DNA from: Sperchopsis tessellata
Taxonomy: Eukaryota; Arthropoda; Insecta; Coleoptera; Hydrophilidae
Direction: 5' to 3'
DNA: 35,524 nt
Assembly (NCBI GenBank): GCA_033557685.1
Contig: JAWQRN010000165.1
Coordinates: forward strand, 1 to 35,524
How positions within the stretch are numbered: the stretch's first letter is position 1; every line of letters starts with the position of its first letter. Below are positions 22,561 to 32,812 of this stretch, piece after piece. The notes under the pieces are model-generated. The model did not search any database, had not been told where the DNA came from, and worked only from the letters and a program-made list of their open reading frames with translations. The translations under genes were made by a program, and so were the position numbers.

Positions 22561-23849
22561 GGTATTTTTGGGCTGAAAAAATGAATTTGAATGTATTACA
22601 CAGACTATCTAATTATATACATATAGAAAATTTAATGAATGTGAGTTTTGTAATCAAAAATACATTAAAACAGGTGAAGACAAAATTTTTCACACTTAGT
22701 CGAAGCAAGTCCAATATATATTCCCCAAGGACGTTAAACTCGGGGAGAACAATTTGTTCACCACAGTAGTAACGTTTAGGCAACACAATACATAGATTTA
22801 CACAGGTGATTGCCATACAGTGGTGTGAACAGCAAGTGTAATATGGAAATGAATTTGGAAAAGGAAAAAGTAATACTAAATATAAATAGTGAGAGGGACT
22901 AAGCACTAGTGTATAGTACACACATAAAGTTTAATTCTAAGAAAAACAACACAGTAGCAAATGTGTCAAGAATATATAACTCTATAAGAATGTAATAAAA
23001 TCCAGAAAAATATGAAAATCCAAATATATATACATATATATATTAATTGAATATTTTGCATTAAAAAACATGGTTAATGAATGATAGGGTCAGTAGAAAA
23101 TAATAAGGTTGCAAAAAAGTAGTACTTGAAAAAGTTCGGACCACAAGAAGAGATAACATAAGATATACTACAATAGAAGAGAGATATCAAGTGGGACCAC
23201 TGGGTAGCCTGGATGATTGAACGAAAAGGAGACAACTAATATAAGACTAGAAGGTAAATCAATTGGAAAAAAAGGTACAAATGCAAATATCATCATAGCC
23301 ATAACCATCGACTTTCTTACCATGTGGTGATTTGCTGTTTTTGATTAATTCTACAAAAATAATCAATCAATAATGCCTAAAAGCAAAGACATCCTAGCTT
23401 GCAGCTCATTATTGGAGTCAATTAGCAATTTTAAGTTAAAATTTCGTTAAATATGTGTAGGAAAAACTGCAATAAAAAGTAATTGAAACATATCATTGTA
23501 TGCAATAATTAATGTTGTTTAAATGTTACCATAAATTAATGTCAATATTTAATAAATATATAGTATAAACTTTAAATTATCTGTATGTCGAAAGCAGGTA
23601 AAAATATGTTATGCCACCAGTATTCCACATATGTTAGATCAAAGATTTTGGAACAACAAAAAAATTGTTTTATAACTACCACTAGATGCAACTAAGCGAC
23701 TATCTCTTCCACCTTCAAAATTTGTAGATGTAAATTTTGATCATATTCAGGGTATATATCTCAAATGAACATTATTGTTATTAAATAGAGGAAATAATAC
23801 AAACACATTGTGCTAGCAACAAATATTAATAAATACTTTAGAATAATAT
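22561..23849. other. AT-rich tract, mostly unassigned
   Basis: No domain could be supported. The stretch 23090-23330 has a purine-rich, coding-like plus-strand composition and could be a 3' remnant of the LINE that ends near 22560, but no motif confirms this. A short TA run lies near 23027-23044. Confidence 0.5.
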
Positions 23850-24863
23850 GTATCCCTGAATAGCTTGAGCTAACTTTAATAGAATATTCTGGATCAAAAA
23901 TTATGAAAATTGATTAGGACGCTACAGTCCACAAATGGCTGGTTTATGAGATACAGCTCTACAAAGATGGTGAAAAAAAATCAAATATCTCAAAAATTGT
24001 TTAACTGCAGAAATGACAAATTTTGATAAACATAAGAATCCCCACTTTAACCAGAGGCGGAACATACAGATAGTGGACTGGGGTTTTCCAGTCATATTTT
24101 TATTTATTTATAAAGAAAACATGCCAAGTTGCAAATATTTACATTGTTCATAAAGAGTGTACAAACAAAGACATGTTATGTTTTCTTCAAACCGATTTCG
24201 AGAAAAACAGCAAAATAGCAACTGAATGTGACTTTCCACTGAAATTACTATTTGATAAAAACTCTGTATTTCATCAAAAATAAAGAATTTTTTACTCAAA
24301 TTAAATGTAGTACGACAATACATGACTTTAAGTCAGCTAAAGAAGTTAAAAACAAGTTATTTTTCTTGTTTCTGAACTGTGTTCAAAAGCATAATAAAAT
24401 ATTGTCATGCTACATTGGATTTGAGTAAAAGAAAATCGTTATTTTTGATGCAATACAGGGTTTATTATTAAATATCAATTTAAGTGGAAGTCAACTTCAT
24501 TAACATTTTGGTTTATTTATCGAAAACCGTTCATCTGAGGAAAAAATATTGAAAATCTTTTTTTTTTTATTTCTTAATGAAAAGTTAAACTGAGAAAGCG
24601 ATCTTTTTAAATAAAAAAATATTACTAGAAAATCCCATACCAATTAAATGTCACAGTTTGTCATTTCTGTAGTTGTTAAAAATTTAATTCCATTAAGTTA
24701 AATCGTTTTTAGATATTAGCAAAAACATGTTTTTTATTCTGCGTCGTTACAGGACCGTATCTTGAAAACCAGCCATTTCCAGACTATAGTGTTCTATATC
24801 GATCATCGTGAATTTTTATCCTGAACATTCTATTAAAATTAGCGCACAATATTCAGGGACACC
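23850..24863. mobile_element. 1-kb foldback (long inverted repeat) element
   Basis: The left arm (23850-24320) and right arm (24400-24863) are diverged inverted copies over about 465 bp. The outer ends read GTATCCCTGAATA on the left and, on the minus strand, GTGTCCCTGAATA on the right. Further in, both arms share AATAGAAT-TTC-GGAT, ATGGCTGGTTT, GAGATAC/AAGATAC, AGAAATGACAAA, a GGG-TTTTC-AGT block, ATCAAAAATAA and the innermost TGTAG-A-GACAATA. The 79-bp centre has a small hairpin (AACAAG/CTTGTT). No protein is encoded. Foldback elements or inverted pairs of a short transposon have this form. The terminal GTGTCCCTGAATA resembles non-autonomous DNA transposon ends, but I cannot define a target duplication. 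Confidence 0.85.
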
Positions 24864-27049
24864 TGTATGTATGTGTATATATATATATATTTATCTAATA
24901 ATGCGAAGAACGACTTGAGCAAATTATTAAATACTAACTACTTAAAAATAATCTATAGAACGTGTTTTTGAAGGTTGTGTCTTAAAATTCCACTTTACAA
25001 CTTCAAAAATAAGTATACATAGTATTTAAAATCAGAATTTAAAGATTGTAACGATAAATATTCTGGACATAAAAGAACTTCATGGCATCAATATTTTTTT
25101 CAAACCTAGAAAATGTATTAATTTATAGCTTGCGTTAATGATAAATAAAAGTTTTCGATAGAAAAATAAATTATATAGTCTAAAAACCTAGCATAGTCCA
25201 GAGGATATCTCATTGGTTTCGTGATTTTTGTAAATAAGAGTAAAAAATTATGGCTAAATATCGAAAGATTAGTTAATTTTAGCTTATTAACTGTTTATAG
25301 AACAGTTTGCGGGCTCTCAGTGGCCAAAGATGTCTTCCTTATATTAAATATATATTGCTACTGTCTATTATTAAATTTAATGGGGAGCAAACATTGTCAC
25401 TTCGAGCTAGATTAAATACTTTCAAGTGTTAGACTTAAATAATCCTAAATATGAATAATTCTTATGCACAAATCTTTTATTTTGATTTTCACTTTGAAAC
25501 TTACTATCACTACTAGAGAGGAACATGAAAATTGCAGCAGCGCAAGCACTTAGTGACTGACTAGTATTGAAATTGTATTTGTTTGGATCTTCAAAAATTA
25601 AATGTAACTTGCATGATCTGACCAATGAAAATAGTTTGCTTTAAATATATAATTGCTTAAAATTGTACCGTAAAGTGTTTGCGGTTTCCTTTGAAGTGCT
25701 GCAGTTTTCACATCTTAAATGCCTAACATTGATTTGTAAACACACTTAAATTACAATTATAATTATTTAAATATTATAAAAATTGCAACTTATATGGCTT
25801 AAAATGATTTCAATAGAATATCAAATTTTTCATGTGAACCATAACGTATCAACAATCACATATAACTTCCTTCCTGTATAAAATCTTAGACACTGATTTT
25901 CATTTTTCCTCTATCTGGCAATTCTTTTAACATTTATCTATGTCATCCCCCATCACCCATGTTCACTTGTGACATATCTCCCTATATCTGCAGATATTTT
26001 GTTCTTTTTAACTACTTTACATCATATTCTGGGGGTATAAACAATATCATAGCAATGAATGTACAGAATCTCTTTCAAGCATTTATCGACTAGTCCGCAC
26101 CCTATTCTAAACTGTAGTTCATGTTGACAAAGATTCGCTCTCTTACAAGAGGATGCTATTAAAGTCTGTATAAATTATCTTTATTTTCTTATATATTACA
26201 ACCACTTAATCCATCCATTTCTATCCAGATTACAATATTTATTAGCTCCTTATAAAGCATTCTTCCCTGCAATACACCCTTTATGATCTCAATACTTTTT
26301 ACTACTAATATCACTCTTTTTTCAACATGTAACTTTAAACCCAATTTTGACACCTCATCTGCCAACTATGCTACTTTAAACTGAAAGTGGTGCAGTCTTT
26401 ATGCTTCAAATCTTCAAGCCTCTGATTAAATCTTCTTTCGAGGCTAGATCATCCACTTATAGCCAAAAACATTATCCAACTATTGTCTATTATGTTAAAT
26501 TCTTGCAGAACACTTTTTATACACCAAATTGATAAGGCAAATATCCAATATTATATGAAACATACAAATGTGGTTTATGCATGTTCTTCAGTATCTGAAT
26601 CCAGCTTGAGTTGTTCTTACTTTCTGTGCTTGTGTTTCTCATTTTGATCAGCAACTCCCTTATTAAAATTTTGATGGTAAGAAGTGTACATCAAAAGACA
26701 ACCACCTTGATGCATAGTAGAAAAGAGCACTGTTATACTTGTTAAGGAATAAATATTTCCATTTGGTTACACATTTCCTGTTTCAACTTGGAGACAAGCA
26801 AAACAGGAAAAAGGTCTACAACGTATGTTTTTATGCCTGTGTCGGAATGTAAATTTTGCCAGAGAAGCATATCTATGTTGGATCTAGAGAAAGTTTTGAC
26901 AGAATATATAAAAACAAAAACAGGTGATGTTAATAAACAGCCCAAATCATAAAAAGTGGTGTATCCATTAACATAATTGTATAGGTCTAGGGTAAAAATA
27001 ATGTTCTGTGAAATGTTGTTGTTAAACTAGGAACCTGAAAAACACTAAG
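24864..27049. other. AT-rich tract with one weak LINE-like remnant
   Basis: A short TA run lies near 24875-24891. Minus-strand readings near 26190-26470 give DDLASKEDLIRGLK and SKLGLKLHVEKRVILV, vaguely like the FADD and GLKxNxxKT boxes of a LINE, but in different frames and without other blocks. Nothing else is supportable. Confidence 0.45.
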
Positions 27050-27990
27050 TATAAATATTGGGGATCATTTATAATTATCTAATACGTTATATAATAGACC
27101 AACTACAGTAACTCTACAGTCAAAAAATCTATAAAGTACAAATTAATTAGATTAGAGTAATGGATTTTTTGTGGCCGATAAACATCATGTTTCTTGATAT
27201 ATATAAATTTCAAAGACTTGCTTAGGACTTACTCAATAAGTAAGTAGCAATTTTCAAGCCTAGATCTAACAGCAAATAGGCAAAAAAAGAATGTGGATGG
27301 CATCATAATAATTAAATTATCTCGAGGTTCTAAGAATAAAATCATGTATATGAGAAGGTATAGCACAAATATCCATGATGTGAGGTTTAAAAGTTAACTA
27401 TGCATCCAAAAAGACTTTGAGATCTGTCACCTCCGAAATCCCATCATCACTATAGTAGAATTTTAATGAAATTAGTTTTTGCTGGAAACCTACTACCATA
27501 CACTTGCTGATATTAAGATGAAATAGGTTAGGCATATACTAATCCTGAATATTCTCAAGGTTATTTTAAAGGAAAAAATAGACAAGGATACTGCCAACAC
27601 AAATATAAAGGTTAAGATAATCTGAAAATGGAACTTTTCTATGTTGAATGCAAGGAGTGATGTAATCACCCTGAGATATTCCAGGTGTTATGCAGAAAAA
27701 TATGAATATGATATAAAAATCTAATAAATGGTTTGTTATTATACCAATAAAATATAAAAACATTAATTAAGAATGGGAAAGGAGTTCAAGTTAAATTTAA
27801 ATAACAGAACACCGCAGTCAATGCAGTCAAATGCTTTAGCAAAACCTGTGAAGATGATATCCAGCTGCCTCCATCATTTAAGACAAGAATTTGATATTTT
27901 TTGTGAAAATTTACATTAAAAAAAATAAGATGAATTCATCAAATGGCTTGTAATTTAACAAGCTTACTGTACTCAGCATGCAGGAGAGTT
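27050..27990 (-). mobile_element. CR1/jockey-type LINE fragment, decayed
   Basis: Minus-strand blocks, from high to low coordinates. DIIFTGFAKAFDCIDCGVLL near 27810-27865 (consensus DVVYTDFSKAFDCVDHxxLL). ITPGISQGDYITP near 27645-27685 (SGVPQGDHLSPLLF). SDYLNLYICVGSILVYFFL then NNLENIQD near 27545-27625. NLFHLNISKCMVVGFQQKLI near 27480-27525, the 'NxLxLNxSKCxVxxFxRK' block. VTDLKVFLDA near 27395-27430 and LTFKPHIMDIC near 27365-27400 ('LTFxxHI'). Weak C-terminal sequence continues to about 27050. The FADD box is not readable and stops are frequent. The block order and wording are characteristic of jockey/CR1-superfamily elements. Confidence 0.85.
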
Positions 27991-28479
27991 CAGATCATTA
28001 AAAAAAAAAACAGAGGAATTTCACATGTGGTGTAGTAATATTTTTGGACCCAGGCAATGATTTTTAAACTTTACTAAAGGAAGGTTTTATAAACTGGAAT
28101 ACATGAAGATAAATGTTTAAAATTTAAAGGTCATAACAATTTGTAAAGAGATTAAAAAGTATGTACACATTTATTGTGATGAATTATATAGACTTGATAA
28201 GTTAGAAGTTATTTGTGGAGAGAATGTAGCAATCCTAATATATGAATATGACTGTTTTATACAGATGCAAGTACTAAAAATGTAATAGCAGTTAATATGT
28301 AAGTTTTGAGGAAAATACTGTTGTTGGTTATCCAGACCATTTATTAGACAGATATACCTAGACCACTTATGCTAATGGTGTGTATATATATATATATATC
28401 AATTGTGATATATGGATCGGAATATAGAATATTCCATATTTTATGTTTTCAATTATTTAACTGTACTATAACTTAAAAA

Positions 28480-28600
28480 CAAAGGAGACCTAATACAGAT
28501 CCTTAAGGAACACTACATAAAACTGGTGGCTGTTATGACTATACTTTAAAGCAAAATACTGCAGAACAACATCGTTTCTTTTTTTATGATGCTATTTATG
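28480..28600 (-). mobile_element. Short LINE reverse transcriptase scrap
   Basis: The minus strand reads VP, a stop, then GSVLGLL near 28490-28530, matching the GVPQGSVLGPLLF block. A KKRCCSAV stretch lies upstream where 'NRxQxV' usually sits. No other block is convincing, so this is either a separate small remnant or part of the same degraded copy as 27050-27990. Confidence 0.4.
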
Positions 28601-30009
28601 ACAGCGACCCTTGGGTACTAACGATGGCACAGTCAAGATTGCTAGCAGCTGAAATTATTATTTTGAGAAGAATACTGAGTGATTAGTTATGAGAGTGGTA
28701 TCAGTAAGAACCAATATTTTCTGGTGTTATAATTTGATGCCTTTCATTGAAGAAAATCTAGGTAATCACATACTGAGAGCTACTAGTTGCCATAGAAAAG
28801 GAGTCTGAATAATGCCTAAATATCAGAAAATAGAAAATTCGCTGTTTTATGGATAATTTATTGAATATATGCTTAAATATACTTTTATTTGTCTCCTAGG
28901 GCAAGCACTAACACTTTCTTGTAAATGTTTCCTTATGATTTACTATTTACAATTTATATTTAATCTAAATGCATAGTCATTAAGTCAGATGTAGGCAAAT
29001 AGTTATTTATACTTACCACAATTTAATTAAATACGTAACTCCAAAACTTCTAAGTTAGCATACCACTAATAATCTCAATTCCTTTCAATTGTTAATAGAA
29101 AACAATAATTTTCAATCGAAGCATATTTTAGTATGTATTTCATCTCATTTAAAAAGAATCAATGTTAGGTATGTAACTTTTGATAATTTAAAAGATCTTA
29201 TGAAAAGTAGTTCTTAATATGTTAAAAATCATCTAATACAGGAAATTTTATACTATATAAGCTCGTACTTGACAATAAATTGCTTTAAAGAACTAGAAAT
29301 AGTACATTTAGGTCATAAAATTTTGTTTAGAATTATCTTGTTTCCAATCCTATTTCTCACAATCACTTGAAATTCAAATAAATGCTTCAAAAACATTAAA
29401 AGACAAAAACCCAAAAAAAATCATATAGGTCAGACTTGCATGTATGTAAAACGAAGATAAACTGAACAAAATTTTTGAATTATTGTATATAATACATGTG
29501 AAAAGAGAAAACTCGTAAAGTGTACAAGAAACTCCTATGTTTAAAAGTGGATAATCTTTAAAAATTAATATAAAATGAGTATAAAGACGTAATATTAAAT
29601 TTACTTGATCCATTTGAAATTGCGTGTTCATTCTAAACGGGCTAGATGTTCGGCGTCAAAATACCATGGATCCAGTTTTATCCGCTGGGTTTTTGCGCTG
29701 AACATTATCGTACCTTATACAGTTTGTTTCTTGTAGATTTGTGTTTTCCAACACTTTCTGTCATGAAATATAAAATTTTTATGTCTCATTTCGATGGTTA
29801 CAAGTATATTTTTGAATGTGTATGTTGTTATATATAAGTTATAAATGTAATATAATTTTATTAAATAATGCATTTGTATGTTACTATTTGTATAACTAAT
29901 AAATTCTCAAATACAGTTTATCGTTTAATTTTTTTTGTATATTATATTAAATTTAAAAAATAAACAAATTTAAATTTCACTTTAATGAGCACTGAGGTTA
30001 CTTTCGACC
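28601..30009. other. AT-rich tract, nothing recognised
   Basis: No gene can be supported. A TA run lies just to the left, at 28382-28399. The stretch 29630-29720 is richer in CpG than its flanks, and an open frame covers 29646-29837 (+), but neither shows a family motif. Confidence 0.55.
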
Positions 30010-30760
30010 CACCTAAAGTTCTTAGAATGGCTTGACTGTCTGAGTAGTTATAGGTATGCCTTTTTTCGTAGATTCCATAGGCTGTTCCATAAATAAACCA
30101 CTCTGCTTATCAGAATGTTCTTTTGGGCCAATTTGTCACACCTTTCCTTGCTTAGTTTCTTTATATAACCTCAAAGATTGACTGATTTATGTGGAAAATT
30201 GATAGATCTGTTGTATAATGACCAAAAATAATCTTGAATGTCTCTATCAAATCCCCTCATTGTCTTGTACTCCTTAGCACTGGCAAGTTAAGTTGGAGCA
30301 GTCTGTCCTCAAATGGTACATGTTTTAATTCAGGTGGAATCTTGGAGCAGCTCTATATCCTTTGCGAAGTAAGGATTCCAAACACTATTAGCATATGCCT
30401 TATATGACCTTTGTATAGCTTTAAAACCATCTGGGGGCATTTGTTTATAAATGCTCTCTTGACCATATATGTCATAGAGTTCACCCTCTCTACGACCGTC
30501 GCTAGGTGCGTTTCCCATTTCAGATCCGCTGAAATGTATATTCCCAGATCCACTTGCTCTTGAACTTTTTAAGGGATACGTTGTACATACTGTACATTAG
30601 TTCTCATTCAGCGAGCACCTCAAATTCTCTCTGAAAGCATAGTCAGCGGAAATAAGATTTGTAAAACTCTTGGTATCATCAGCAAAAAAGGCGATATCGG
30701 ATTTAATAACCCAAGGAAGTTCCGGGCGCTGTGTAACTCCACTATACACTTTGTACTTCT
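30010..30760 (-). mobile_element. CR1/Rex1-like LINE, 3' half of reverse transcriptase region, decayed
   Basis: Minus-strand blocks: IAFFADDTKSFTNLISADYA near 30655-30700 (intact FADDTK); DLGIYISADLKWETHLATVV near 30490-30550 ('DLGVxISxDLKWxxH'); VNSMTYMVKRAFINKCPQMV then LKLYKGHIR near 30395-30475. After a frameshift comes NSVWNPYFAKDIELLQ near 30345-30390 ('xxVWNPYxxKDIxxLExVQ'), then PPELKHVPFEDRLLQLNLPV near 30280-30335, and a C-terminal tail ending EQPMES near 30070-30090. This is the conserved C-terminal organisation of CR1-superfamily LINEs. Frameshifts make it inactive. Confidence 0.88.
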
Positions 30761-31301
30761 ATGAGTACGTGTTTTTAACTTCAAGCTTCACGAGCACGTA
30801 CATCTACAGGGATCTCTTCATTATGCACTCTTGACCATTGGTCATACAAAAGATAAGGTTACTCACTGCAGACCTGCCCGGCAGAAATTTATGCTGTGCA
30901 TCTGGAATCACGCCATATGATAAACGGAATGTTGTTTGGCTATTATCTCCTACATACATTTGCATGTATTGGAAGTGAGACTTATAGGCACATAACAGGA
31001 TCGTACTTATTGCCTTTTTTAAATAAAGAAGTGCCTATGTTTGAATTTAAAGTTCTCCTTATTTATTTGTTACTGGGTTTTCCATGCAAATACCAAAATC
31101 ATAAAAACTTCTGCTTGAAATACCATTCTAAGTCTCAAAGATTGTGACAGTCATCCCAGTCACCGATTTCGGAGCATTCTTTAGCACTGGGGCCATCTCT
31201 GTATTACCCTTAAAAAAGGTATAATTGAGAACGTAAAATGTAATAGTTCCCCAGAAGAATACTATTTTTCTTATCTAATGTTTGTTACAACAAGGTGTCA
31301 A
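30761..31301. other. Unassigned tract
   Basis: No gene is recognised. An open frame at 30896-31147 (+) has no motif I know. Confidence 0.5.
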
Positions 31302-31400
31302 TAAATTTGATTAGATCAAATCTCGAAGAAAGCGTCCAAGTCAATACATTAAATACAGAAATAAAATATGCATTGAAAAATTTGGGACCAAACCGAAATT

Positions 31401-31445
31401 GCAGTGGACACCGTGTGTCTGTCATTAAGACATCATCAGCACTGC
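31401..31445 (-). ncRNA. Type I hammerhead ribozyme motif, unit 1
   Basis: On the minus strand stem I is a perfect 6-bp helix (GCAGUG with CACUGC). The core starts with an intact CUGAUGA. Stem II is UGUC with GACA around the loop UUAAU. Stem III is ACA/UGU with loop CGG, and the predicted cleavage triplet GUC would cut between 31407 and 31406. The one core defect is GAC where GAA is required (position 14 A to C), which should abolish or strongly reduce activity. A short stem III is known from hammerheads of retrozymes and Penelope-like elements. Confidence 0.72.
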
Positions 31446-31736
31446 TCTGCAAGTAATTAGCTGTACCCCACTTTAGAATACATATTTGATTTCTTGTATA
31501 AATACTTTAAATTGTAAGTAAGCATATTTCAATGTTGCAATGGAATAATCATTACTTGAATTTAATATTAATCTACATGAAATAGCTATTTTCCCATAAG
31601 AATCAGAATTAGTTGCCACACATGAATGTATTAGTTTAAAATTTGATTAAATCAAATCTGGAGCAAAGCGTCCAAGTCAATACATTAAATACAGAAATCA
31701 AATATGCCTCGAAAATTTTTGGAGCAAGCCAAAATT

Positions 31737-31781
31737 GAAGTGGACACCATGTTTCTGCGATTAAGACGACATCAGCATTGC
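31737..31781 (-). ncRNA. Type I hammerhead ribozyme motif, unit 2 (degenerate)
   Basis: Same 45-nt length and order as the other units on the minus strand. GAAAC and the short stem III (ACA/UGU around UGG) with GUC are kept. The first core box reads CUGAUGU (last A changed), stem I has two mismatches (GCAAUG with CACUUC), and stem II is weak. It is probably inactive. Confidence 0.6.
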
Positions 31782-31868
31782 TCTTATAGTAATTACCTGT
31801 ACCCCACGTTTGAATACACATTTGATTTCTTGTATGATATCCGTGGGGTACAGCTAAGTACTATCTGA

Positions 31869-31913
31869 GCAGTACTGATGACATTCTAATGACAGAAACA
31901 TGGTGTCCACTGC
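31869..31913 (+). ncRNA. Type I hammerhead ribozyme motif, unit 3 (core intact)
   Basis: On the plus strand both conserved core boxes are intact: CUGAUGA (31875-31881) and GAAAC (31895-31899). Stem III is ACA/UGU with loop UGG, the cleavage triplet is GUC, and the predicted cut lies between 31907 and 31908. Stem I pairs five of six positions (GCAGUA with CACUGC; the base pair next to the core is A/C). Stem II (CAUU/GACA) has decayed to about two pairs. Of the three copies it has the best core but the worst stem II, so activity is uncertain. Confidence 0.7.
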
Positions 31914-32052
31914 AATTTCGGTTTGTTCCCATATTATTCGATGCATATTTGATTTCTCTACTTAATATATTGACTTGGACGCTTTGCTTGAGATTTGTTT
32001 AATCAAATTTTAAACTAATACATTCATGTGCGGCCAAGGAAGCAACTAATTC

Positions 32053-32446
32053 CTAAGGTATCCCTACCTACTTTTCATTGCGGCTTATTTTTAGCCTTAT
32101 GGCTATACAGTTATTGTGAGAAATGAAAAAGTATTAATCAAATAGTTTTGGCATTCCTCCTTCTTGTAAATAGCTCAAATTTTGTGTGTGTAGCATCCTT
32201 CACTATCTTGCGAGCTACTAGAGTACATAGCATCTACTTCAACAAGTTTGTTGTTAAGGTAAATTTTCCCATATAGATTTGGTTGTTCATTAGTGTTACA
32301 AACAAAATTACCCAAAAATAATATTCTAGTATGTATAGACAAGTTTGACAGTTCATAAATAAAACACTTTTAGTTGATATAATATTAAAACCCAAAAAAA
32401 AATTACAAAATTTTAAGTGTATCCCTGTTGATTTCTCTCACAACCA
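32053..32446. other. AT-rich spacer upstream of the ubiquitin-like gene
   Basis: No repeat or gene is recognised. A TATAATATTAAAA stretch near 32378-32390 could be a basal promoter element about 60 bp before the start codon, but in DNA this AT-rich such a match is weak evidence. Confidence 0.3.
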
Positions 32447-32737
32447 ATGTCATTGAATATAGAGTCTTTGTCGGGTGATAAGTATGTAGTGATGGCAAAG
32501 CCTAATAACACTATTCGTTATGTGAAGCACAAGCTGCAAGAGATGTCTGGAATTCAATGCGAAGAACAAAGGTTGATATATAAGGGCAAAGAACTAGATG
32601 ATGACTACATGCTTAGAGATTATAATTTGCAGTTGGGGGCAATTATTAAACTGATTGTAACAATGGATCAAGCTATTTGCGATAATGCCAACTATTATAA
32701 TACATCTATACAGTTTAATGCAACAAAATATTATTAG
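32447..32737 (+). CDS. Ubiquitin-like protein, intronless, no C-terminal Gly-Gly
   Basis: An intact 96-codon frame. The start is the first ATG after an in-frame TGA at 32429-32431. Residues 1-73 align with ubiquitin with no gap, and I count 26 identical positions of 76. Conserved residues include T22-I23, V26-K27, K29, G35-I36, Q41-R42-L43-I44, G47-K48, L50, D52, L56 and D58-Y59-N60 (segment RLIYKGKELDDD then LRDYNL). Leu8 and Ile44 of the hydrophobic patch are kept; Lys6, Lys11 and Lys63 are not. The RLRGG tail is replaced by TMDQA and a further 20-residue Asn/Tyr-rich tail, so it should not be conjugated. It more likely acts as a stand-alone ubiquitin-like domain, or is one exon of a larger protein (ZFAND4-like N-termini are somewhat similar). 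It lies just upstream of a Tigger-type element. The intact frame among decayed repeats argues for a real or recent gene; a retrocopy is possible. Confidence 0.7.
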   Translation: MSLNIESLSGDKYVVMAKPNNTIRYVKHKLQEMSGIQCEEQRLIYKGKELDDDYMLRDYNLQLGAIIKLIVTMDQAICDNANYYNTSIQFNATKYY

Positions 32738-32812
32738 CTTTACAAACATGTAATAGATTATATATACTATATTTTTTTATGTTTATCTATTTAATGTGGT
32801 TTTGAAGTTATG

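Larger units (their letters stand above)
31302..32052. mobile_element. Hammerhead-ribozyme repeat cluster (tandem plus foldback)
   Basis: A unit of about 198 bp occurs three times: 31302-31500 and 31638-31836 in direct orientation, and about 31842-32013 inverted. Each begins or ends with a palindromic TTTGATTAAATCAAA-like sequence, then CAAAGCGTCCAAGTCAATA, a hammerhead-like core, GTACCCCAC and TTTGATTTCTTGTAT. The second and third units plus their flanks (31606-31807 against 31842-32052, extending to a shared GAATTAGTTGC) form a long palindrome with a spacer of about 34 bp. Direct units repeat with a period of about 336 bp. No protein is encoded. The layout recalls hammerhead-bearing satellites, retrozymes and Penelope-like pLTRs; which of these it is cannot be decided here. 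Confidence 0.85.

Noticed and set aside
26190..26470. Possible minus-strand LINE remnant (DDLASKEDL, SKLGLKLHVEK)
   Set aside because: Two weak blocks in different frames with no third block; mentioned in the tract entry but not called as an element.
29646..29837. 63-codon plus-strand open frame in a CpG-richer spot
   Set aside because: Short, without a known motif or exon signals; insufficient support.
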